DNA of 64,000 nt from Botryosphaeria dothidea (lineage: Eukaryota; Ascomycota; Dothideomycetes; Botryosphaeriales; Botryosphaeriaceae): assembly GCA_011503125.2 (NCBI GenBank), contig WWBZ02000073.1:1178001-1242000 (forward strand), given 5' to 3'. The position numbers and the translations under genes were made by a program. Positions 57,106 through 64,000 of the stretch are shown piece by piece. The notes under the pieces are model-generated. The model was not told the origin of the DNA. It ran no database searches and worked only from the letters and a program-made list of their open reading frames with translations. The stretch's first letter is position 1; each line of letters begins with the position of its first letter.

Positions 57106-58603
57106 GTAGGTTCGGTGCGTCGTTCTTCCAGAGATCATTGTGGATAGCGCAGTATGGGAAGAAAGGGCACATGGCATATCAACTCAGATGCGGGAGATCT
57201 TGACGCGGGGCACGGAAAAGCGGCGGAGGTTTCTCTTGATGAGAGTACTTCGAGATTACTATGGCTTTACTTGATTTCAGACCAGCGCTCATAGGTCGTA
57301 ACCTTGATATAAAAATCAGTAGTTCTCAGATTCATCACCATTTAAACTCTCGTGCGTCTAGACGATGGCGAAGTTGCTATGCTGTATATCATGATCATTG
57401 ATGTTCGTGTCTGCCTCGTTTTCCAGCCATGCGTTGTCCCACCAAATGCGCTCATCAACGCCGTATCAATCTAAACTCAAGTATTTTATCATGGTATGAC
57501 GAGTAGGCTGTTCATGGAAAGCCTATCCAATCACAAGCAACCCATTCAAAAGGGCACCACGGTACCCAAAAATCTGTAGACATAATAATTTTCCAACAAG
57601 TGCGCTAGTAAAAGCGCACTATGATGCACTCATATTGACTATACAGCAGTAAGCTAGTGGCTTATGGTATTCATCCACGTCAAGCCTATCCTGGTCAAAG
57701 CCCAAATATTGTCCTTACCACACTCCTTCATGTTTCCCGCTTTACGGGCAAAGCCTGTCACGGCCAAAATACCCCTGCTGAGACATGCAATAATCTTGCA
57801 TTTCGGTTGCTTCTCTCCCCCTCACGCTGGCTTATCCCGCCTGTTGACGTTCTCTACGTCGGGGGTTGATTATTGTTGACCCCAACGGCAGGTCTCCGCC
57901 ATCTTCTCCTGCATCCTGATTCCAGAAGCACCATCAATAGCTAAGAGCACATTCCTGAGCTGGTGATGCATAGGCAATGGTTGAGTTCTTTTCATTTTCC
58001 TGGGAAGCTCGCAGCAAGTGTTGGATTTTGAGTCCTCATGATCAGGGTAACGACAGGACTTCTGCCACTCCCAAATTCTATGGCAGGCACTGTTTCTGGT
58101 ATCTTTAATACAGCTCTTCATGTTTGCAGAGTCTAATTTTCAGGTGGTTTTGTTGAGGAGGCACCATTCGCGAGGCTCCGGGTCTCCGCTTTATTGGTGC
58201 CCGGAAATTCTGAAAACGCTAATTTGAGCTTAGTGTAGCTTCGTCTTGGGGAGCTGATGCTGCGATGAGATCAAGAGAATCGCTTCCAGTGGCAGATATG
58301 ATAAGTTCACCATGCAGACAACACCCAGCGTCACAGTATGGAAACTTCTGGTCCAGCAGTGCCATGTCGTGAGTCAGTGTTACGCAGGGCGCGATTGTGG
58401 GCTTTTAGTGATTGTTCACTTCACTTTGGGCCGATCAAATTCTAATTTGCAGCAGCGTTAATGGTGAGCGGAAGTAGACTGATTTGCGTGTTAGCGTGTG
58501 AAAGTACAGAGCACAGCCACCGGACATGTTGGAGAAGAGATGGAAGATCTTTCTCAGCTCCTAAGCGGACTTCGCTTTTCTTTCCTCCGGGCGTCTACCG
58601 TCG
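57106..58603. other. AT-rich intergenic region, 1.5 kb
   Basis: The interval separates the eroded and the full-length kinase-like copies. No gene or clear repeat was recognised. Confidence 0.45.
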
Positions 58604-60664
58604 ATGGGACAGCTTTCCGGTCCTTGCAGACCTGTGCACTTCTCCTCACTTCTCTTTCACATGCTTTTAGCAGCGAAAAGATCTACCATGCAAGGCTTCT
58701 CGGTATCACAAAGATCTACAACTGACTCCGTCCTTTCAGTTTCAAGCGTTCCGCTTGTTGTAAGCCGCACCAACATCACCGGATTGCATGAGCGTAGGGC
58801 TGACGAGGAACAGACAACCCCTGTGCTCACGATGCTCCCAAACTCTGCCATCGAAGAGCCAAGCCGAAGCAACCGGTTCGAAAGACGGATCGACACGGCG
58901 GAGCGGCGTGAGCGTGGAGGGTCCTCGACGGCCAGCAGCGGGCCCACCTCATCTGCGCAGCCGCACGTCCCATCCGCAGCTACCAGCACCACGTCATTCA
59001 TCACGGCCCCTACGCATACAAATCAACCGTCTTCCTCACCGAGTAAGCTTCCTCCGGCATCACTCCCCAAGAGGCGCGCCCGGTTTTGCACCGGGGACCG
59101 GTGCGCCAGCCTTCGCAACATGTTCAACCGCAGGAAGGCCCTCGCGCGCCCTGGCAAGGACACGAGCCATGATCCTCGCCTCTCAGCCCATATTCGCTAC
59201 TCCTACCACGTTGTCAGCGACGCAGCCACCTCCGCGTGTTCCGGCGCCGCAAAGAAGCTCGACAAGGCCAGCAAGAAGATCCGCAACTTTATTCCCTCAG
59301 CCAAGCGCCACTCCCAAGCACAGACAGACGCCGCAAAAGGAGAATCCAGGGGCGTGGAACCAGATGGCTCTATCTGGGACACTGCACAATGGGGCCCTAT
59401 CCTGGACATCTCGGACACGGCGCTGGCCGGGTTGGTCCAGCTCTTCACCTTCTCGACACTGAAAAAATCCGCCGTCAACATCAAGGTGCTGGAGCGCACG
59501 GCTGGCCACAACAACGCCGTCTACACCGTTCAATACCGCGCCCCTGCCTTGACCGTGGTCTGCGTCCGTGTCCCGGCGTGCGGATGGGGCGACCACTGGA
59601 ATATGCACGACGCCGAGTCCCTGCGCAACACGGCCCTCATGATGCGCTACATCAAGACCAACACCACATTGCCCGTTCCGGACGTCCTCCAATACGACAC
59701 CACCTTCAACAACCCCATCAAAGCTCCCTACATCATGACGTCGTGCATACCCGGCCGCCCTCTCCTCTCCGTCTGGCACAACCCCTCTGCCCACACGGGC
59801 CTCACTATCGAAGACACGCGCCAAAACATCCTCCGCTCCCTCGCCAGCAGCATCTCGGCCCTCCGCCTCTTCACCTTCCCGGCCATGGGCCCCCTGCTCT
59901 TCGCCCCGACGAACCCGCTCTCCCCGCACGTCGACGCCGCCATCGTCGCGCCCTTCGGCGTGCCGCGCGGCGCCGCCTTCTCGCCCGCCGACCACCTGTC
60001 CACGACCGAGACCAGCTCGCAGACCTTCCACCGCCGCTGCCTCGCCGAGTCGCGCGCCTACGCCCTGGCCATCGAGAACACGCCCGAGGTCGCGGGCGTG
60101 CACGCGCTGTTTTCGTTCCTGCTCGACGCCATCCCCTGGCCCGCGCAGCGCCCGGAGGCGTTCGTGCTGGCGCCGCCCGGCTTCAAGGCGAACAACGTCC
60201 TCGTCGACGAGCGTGGCCACCTCACCGGCATCCTCGACTGGGACGGCGCCGAGACGCTGCCGGCGCTGCTGGGCTGGGCGGCTTTCCCGGACTTTCTGGC
60301 CGCGGATGTGGTGGATGGGGTGGCCTGGTACGAGGAGGGTGACGGTGCGGACGAGGTGCTGGATGGGCGCGCGTGGGACAAGTACAGGGAGGCGTATGCG
60401 CAGAGGCTGGAGGAAGCGTGCCTTGCGGCCGGTGGGCCGATGGCGGCGGCTTGTGCGGCGTACACCAGGAAGAGCCATTGGTACAGGGCGGTGCTGGCGT
60501 CGTTGGGCGACTTGGATCGGATGCGGGTCGTGCTGGATGCGGTGCTGGCCGAGGCGCTGCCGAGGGTGAGGAGGATGGATTTGGTGCTGCTGGCGGGACA
60601 GGGCGCATTGGTGGGGGAGCGCGAGAGGGTGGTGAGGCAGAGGTTTAGGGAGTTGTTCGCTTAG
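58604..60664 (+). CDS. Aminoglycoside-phosphotransferase-like protein, predicted pseudokinase
   Basis: This is a single frame of up to 686 residues. The first about 265 are disordered, Ser/Pro/Arg-rich, with a basic patch (FNRRKALARPGKD). The kinase-like fold follows: N-lobe (GHNNAVYTVQYRAP, CVRVPACGWGDHWNM, MMRYIKTNTTLPVPDVLQYD), hinge (YIMTSCIPGRPLLSVW) and C-lobe (FVLAPPGFKANNVLVDERG, LTGILDWDGAETLPALLGWA). Compared with the fungal APH loop HPDFDSQN, the catalytic Asp is Gly526, whereas the Asn (N531) and DWD (545-547) remain, so phosphotransfer is doubtful. Starts at Met1, Met20, Met29 (58688) or Met173 (59118) are all possible. Codon use in the C-lobe is very GC-rich. Copies upstream (eroded) and downstream (63343) make a small family cluster. 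Confidence 0.85.
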   Translation: MGQLSGPCRPVHFSSLLFHMLLAAKRSTMQGFSVSQRSTTDSVLSVSSVPLVVSRTNITGLHERRADEEQTTPVLTMLPNSAIEEPSRSNRFERRIDTAERRERGGSSTASSGPTSSAQPHVPSAATSTTSFITAPTHTNQPSSSPSKLPPASLPKRRARFCTGDRCASLRNMFNRRKALARPGKDTSHDPRLSAHIRYSYHVVSDAATSACSGAAKKLDKASKKIRNFIPSAKRHSQAQTDAAKGESRGVEPDGSIWDTAQWGPILDISDTALAGLVQLFTFSTLKKSAVNIKVLERTAGHNNAVYTVQYRAPALTVVCVRVPACGWGDHWNMHDAESLRNTALMMRYIKTNTTLPVPDVLQYDTTFNNPIKAPYIMTSCIPGRPLLSVWHNPSAHTGLTIEDTRQNILRSLASSISALRLFTFPAMGPLLFAPTNPLSPHVDAAIVAPFGVPRGAAFSPADHLSTTETSSQTFHRRCLAESRAYALAIENTPEVAGVHALFSFLLDAIPWPAQRPEAFVLAPPGFKANNVLVDERGHLTGILDWDGAETLPALLGWAAFPDFLAADVVDGVAWYEEGDGADEVLDGRAWDKYREAYAQRLEEACLAAGGPMAAACAAYTRKSHWYRAVLASLGDLDRMRVVLDAVLAEALPRVRRMDLVLLAGQGALVGERERVVRQRFRELFA

Positions 60665-62195
60665 ATTTGGACGTATTAATGCTGGACGAGATGGCTGGTC
60701 TGGGGTTCAAGACTAATGGAGGCGCTGGGAAAGGATAAACGGAATTTCATAAGGAGAGGAGGGATATGATGCATTGGCTTGCTACAGTTTCATTTCAGAT
60801 ATCCAGGGCAGTAATGATAATGGATGATGATTCTTTCAAGTAGCATCTGGAGTATTGCGACATGCGCCTACTGCGGAGAGTTAAAGCGTTCGCTGGCTGA
60901 GGAAGGCCGGATGCATCAGGGTGCCGTGGCTGTGGACTTGGAGAACAACACTTGAAGAAACACAACCTTGAGGCGGGTGGGGTATGTAAAGTCAATGGCC
61001 AACTTCCTCCTCCGCTTCGTGGTTGCGAGGCTCGGAGGTTAATCACAAGAGGTGTTCCATCACCCACCATAAGGGCGCCCTATGAAGTCCCACACCAAAA
61101 GGTTGTTCGTTAGATCTGTGTGGGTGGCTCGGTATCTTTTTGCTTTTTTTTTTTTCAATGCTAAACTCCCCACGCATTCATCACTGCAACGGACCCCGTG
61201 GTCCAATATCGCCACATCCTATTGATAAGCAAGCCTACACGAAAGTTCACACCGACAAAGCAATTTGACATAATACAACGTCTTTTGGAAACATTGTTGT
61301 CATTTGGTCAATAGACTGTGCAATACAACAAAGACTTACGAGACCGCAGGGAACATTCGGATGCCCAGACATGAAAACGAACGCCCAACGGAACGCCAAA
61401 TATTGCAACATCGCAAACGAAACGACAATAACTCGCCTTCGGAGACATGTCTGAATTCAGTGGGGTAAGAGAAGAATGCCAAACCTACCATCCCGTTTCA
61501 GAGCACGGCGGGGGAAGTTGGCCCCTCCCGCCGCTGTTTCTGGACCTTGTTCAAATTTTCTGCCTATCCATCTACTCTCTCTTACCTTCTTGTGCCGCAT
61601 GTCCCTCACTCAGCCTGCCTACGAGTTCATGTTGTGACCGTGGATCTCATGTAGCACGGCCATCTTCTCCTCATCTGTTTCGGTCTTCTGCTCAGAGTTG
61701 ATTTTCGGACATATGATGTTGTCCCCGCCACGCTAAGGGGATGAAATCATCCCAAGCACGATGCGGGAGAGCTCAAGGAAGACGATACCTTGTGGTAACG
61801 AGTTACTACACAGCGGTATTGCAGTGCTCTGACAAATACCCCACGGTCCGAGCATTGTAACAAGCCCCACAACGTCACCATGAACAGTGCAGTTTAGAAC
61901 AATTTTTAAATGCATTTCATTCCCGTACTTGATGCTATATAATGTGGAAGCCATCCAAATTACCTCCGCTAACAAGCTGATCTCAGACCGGAAATCCCAC
62001 CGTAAAACGCCGATGCAATGCCCACTTCCATGCCCAGGGGTATCTCAAAGCCAGTGACCTCCCATTGACACCATGAATGCTATGAATCTTAAAGCTGAAA
62101 CTTCCTCCCTTCTTCCCACCGCATGCACAAAGCGTCAGTTCAACGGTGAAAATTCTTGTGGGAAACGAAAACAGTTACTCCAGAACAGCGTTGCT
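60665..62195. other. Convergent intergenic region, 1.5 kb
   Basis: No credible gene. A poly-T run lies at 61145-61157. A weak one-arm MITE match (GGAGAGTTAAAGCGTTCGCTGG) lies near 60876. Confidence 0.45.
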
Positions 62196-62672
62196 CTAGC
62201 GCTTCTTCTCCATCTTGGCCTTCAGCTTCTTCGCATTGAGTTCGCGCTTAGAAGGAGCGGCCTTCTTCTCAGCATCCTTCTTCACCTTCGGGTTCTCGGA
62301 GGCCGTCATGTCATGACCGAAGGCCTCGCGTACCTCGGCGAGCTTGTCCTCGGTGGGCTTGTCGGCGAAGTTGTCGGACTTGCTGGAGAAGTAGAGGTTG
62401 TCGAGCTCCGCGTCGAGGGTCGTCGGCGGCTTCTCAACTTTGGCCTTAATCTCGAGGTTTTAACCATCGCGATAGGGATGGGTGTTGCACCCGGCGCTGG
62501 TCCAGTAGAGTTGTCCACACGAGTGCATCTCGCAGTATGCCTTGTGTAGTTTCTCCAAACACTTTGGGTCACCAACACGACGGCATGTCGGGCAGTGGTG
62601 ACGATTCTTTGACTTACTCGCGGACTTGGTGCCGTCGGAGAACTGCTTCTGATTTTGCGCAATCGCAGGCAT
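62196..62672 (-). pseudogene. Small zinc-binding protein gene interrupted by one in-frame TAA
   Basis: From ATG at 62672 the frame encodes 70 residues with a Cys/His cluster (HHCPTCRRVGDPKCLEKLHK, AYCEMHSCGQLYWTSAGC) and stops at TAA (62462-62460). The same frame then continues without a stop for 87 codons to TAG at 62198-62196, encoding coherent protein: VEKPPTTLDAELDNLYFSSK, EDKLAEVREAFGHDMTASE, and a Lys-rich end (NAKKLKAKMEKKR). No plausible 3n intron removes the TAA without deleting part of the Cys cluster. The most likely reading is a gene of about 158 codons broken by a single nonsense change (for example GAA to TAA), a sequencing error, or a 70-residue product with a fossil tail. Nucleic-acid or zinc binding is inferred from the Cys pattern only. 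Confidence 0.65.
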
Positions 62673-63342
62673 TGTTGAAAGGGGGTTATGTAGCAGGACT
62701 TGGGTAGGAGCTCTCGGATGGTTTGAATGGAGATAGAGAAGGCGGTTCGAGAAGCGTTGAGAGGTTGACTAGGTAATCGAGGATGATGGAGTGTCGTTGA
62801 AGAAGGAGAGTGTGTCGACTCGATATGATATAATGCTCGGACGCGGCGCCATGGTGACTGAATGTTAGCACTTGTGTTGTTTTCTCGAGTGAATGTATGT
62901 AGCGCGTCCAGTGTAAGTAAACAACACCCCGGTGTTTCTTGACGCGTTAGTGTTAAGGGGCTCGACTATAACCATTCTCCCTTTCAGCACAACCCCGAAC
63001 TCGATCACTCTTGCCTCCATCTTACACACGGTGCATCTCTACTCACGAACACAGACCGCACCCATTGTGGACTTGGGAGCGGCAAACCGCGGCCATCTCC
63101 GATCTGCGAGAACCCGAGAATTCTTTACCATGCACCAGCCACAAACGATCCAGGGTCGGATACTCGACGGGGTGTGCTGTGGCCTTGGCCTTGGGCACTT
63201 TGCTCAGGGTCCAACTGCTGGCGGCGCTGGCTCTCGCACCTTCCCCAACGCCCCAGCCACTGCTCCTTCTGCACCGCACCACCGCCAAGATTCGAGCTTC
63301 ACCTCGGACTTGACAAACACTCCACTTCCAGATCCTACCAGC
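62673..63342. promoter_or_regulatory. Divergent promoter region, 0.7 kb
   Basis: The interval lies between the zinc-binding gene and the edge kinase-like gene. A TATAAC near 62967 could serve the plus-strand gene. No further feature. Confidence 0.4.
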
Positions 63343-64000
63343 ATGCCCGGCAAGTGCAAACTTGAACGCATGTTCCGCAACTTCATGCACTCCATTCGCC
63401 ATGGCCAGTCCGCTGGTCCCGCATCCACCGCCGCCACCTCACCTACCTTAGTGCCCTCGACCTTCGACACTACTGCCAAGCTGGACACCAAACCCCGCAA
63501 CACCTGCCAGAAGAGGTGCCATCACGCCTTCCGGAAAGCTTTGCGGATGCTCGGCCTCAAGAACTCCAAGGCCAAGCATGTTGCGACACCCCCCAAGGCC
63601 GCTCCATCCGGGAAGCCAGCACAGCCGACCCTCAGCGCCCGCATTGCAGCTTGGTCTGGCGAGGCTAAGTTCGGGCCCGTCCTGAAGATTCCTGACTGCG
63701 CCGTCATCGAACTGGCTCTTGATCTCGCCTCGAGAAGCTCGGCCATACCCAAGAACATCCTGGCCGATGGCTCCGACATCAAGGTCATCGCCAAGACGAG
63801 GGGCCAGAACAACCGGGTCTTCATCGTCCAATACCAGGAGGATCTCAAGATTTGCGTGCGCGTTCCGGCATGTGCTTGGGAGGGCGCCTGGACCGACAAG
63901 GACGCTGAGGCTCTCCGCACTCAGGTTCGCACCATGCAGTACATCAAGAGGCACACCAAATGCCCCATTCCCGAGATTGTCACTTACGACACCACCTTCA
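63343..64000 (+). CDS. Aminoglycoside-phosphotransferase-like protein, 5' part, truncated by window edge
   Basis: The open frame from ATG at 63343 runs off the window after 219 codons. A basic, disordered N-terminus (MPGKCKLERMFRNFMHSIRH) is followed by the same N-lobe landmarks as the 58604-60664 gene in the same order: KFGPVLKIPD, GQNNRVFIVQYQE, KICVRVPACAWEGAW, DAEALRTQVRTMQYIKRHT, PIPEIVTYDTTF. Two adjacent tandem paralogues with only the zinc-binding gene between them indicate local duplication. The catalytic lobe is outside the window, so activity cannot be judged. The compact N-terminus suggests that the real start of the neighbouring paralogue could also be further downstream than its first Met. 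Confidence 0.85.
   Translation, partial: MPGKCKLERMFRNFMHSIRHGQSAGPASTAATSPTLVPSTFDTTAKLDTKPRNTCQKRCHHAFRKALRMLGLKNSKAKHVATPPKAAPSGKPAQPTLSARIAAWSGEAKFGPVLKIPDCAVIELALDLASRSSAIPKNILADGSDIKVIAKTRGQNNRVFIVQYQEDLKICVRVPACAWEGAWTDKDAEALRTQVRTMQYIKRHTKCPIPEIVTYDTTF

Noticed and set aside
1..64000. CRISPR arrays, bacterial operons, biosynthetic cluster, autonomous transposon
   Set aside because: No direct-repeat/spacer arrays, no polyketide, peptide-synthetase or terpene core genes, and no transposase or reverse-transcriptase motifs were seen; the genome is clearly fungal nuclear.

Overview
The window is nuclear DNA of a filamentous ascomycete (Pezizomycotina). The evidence is the set of short spliceosomal introns (about 47-92 nt, GT-AG plus one GC-AG, with CTRAY-like branch sites) and typical ascomycete genes: RMD5/GID2, GWT1, an STB6-like protein, a SYLF/Ysc84 protein and a fungal aquaporin. 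A family-PL3 pectate lyase beside a small cysteine-rich secreted protein suggests a plant-associated lifestyle. A Dothideomycete is my best guess, from the overall look of the proteins only. Intron-exon structures were read by eye from splice signals and frame continuity.

Layout. 1-448: 5' part of a SYLF-domain gene (-). 2651-3453: multi-C2H2 zinc-finger protein (+) whose start codon may be split by an intron. 6634-7574: GPI-anchor-like secreted protein (-). 11115-12986: aquaporin (-) with a TGA-CTA stop followed by a 71-codon open extension. 14264-16962: STB6-like protein (-), head to head with RMD5 (17428-18845, +). 20936-21589: hypothetical (-). 22873-24518: GWT1 (-), head to head with a large disordered protein (25766-28997, +). 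32230-33083: pectate lyase (+), converging on the small secreted protein (33696-34056, -), which is divergent from a TDG/MUG DNA glycosylase (34975-35976, +). 36781-37539: small heat-shock protein (-). 39756-40641: hypothetical (+). 42423-43985: SREBP-type bHLH factor (-). 46320-46912: membrane RING-H2 protein (-) built from three small exons. 49670-50403 and 55430-56290: low-complexity hypotheticals (-). 53.7-54.7 kb: decayed coding relic. The right end holds an aminoglycoside-phosphotransferase-like family: an eroded fragment (56590-57105), a full-length predicted pseudokinase (58604-60664) and a partial copy running off the edge (63343-64000). A small zinc-binding gene (62196-62672, -) with an in-frame TAA lies between the last two.

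An undescribed-looking MITE family of about 190-210 bp is spread through the intergenic DNA. Five recognisable copies lie at 9896, 14062, 20406, 48757 and 49406, with degraded fragments elsewhere. Its termini resemble CAGAGGGGT.CTGCA, followed by a CGGTTAGCGCC subterminal block and an internal inverted GAAGCATTCG/CGAATGCTTC pair. No CRISPR array, rRNA, convincing tRNA, biosynthetic cluster or autonomous transposon was found.

The genes do not form one pathway. Loose themes are cell surface and secretion (GWT1 makes GPI anchors, which the 6.6 kb protein appears to need; pectate lyase; small secreted protein), ubiquitin ligases (RMD5, RING-H2) and stress or regulation (sHSP, bHLH, STB6-like).
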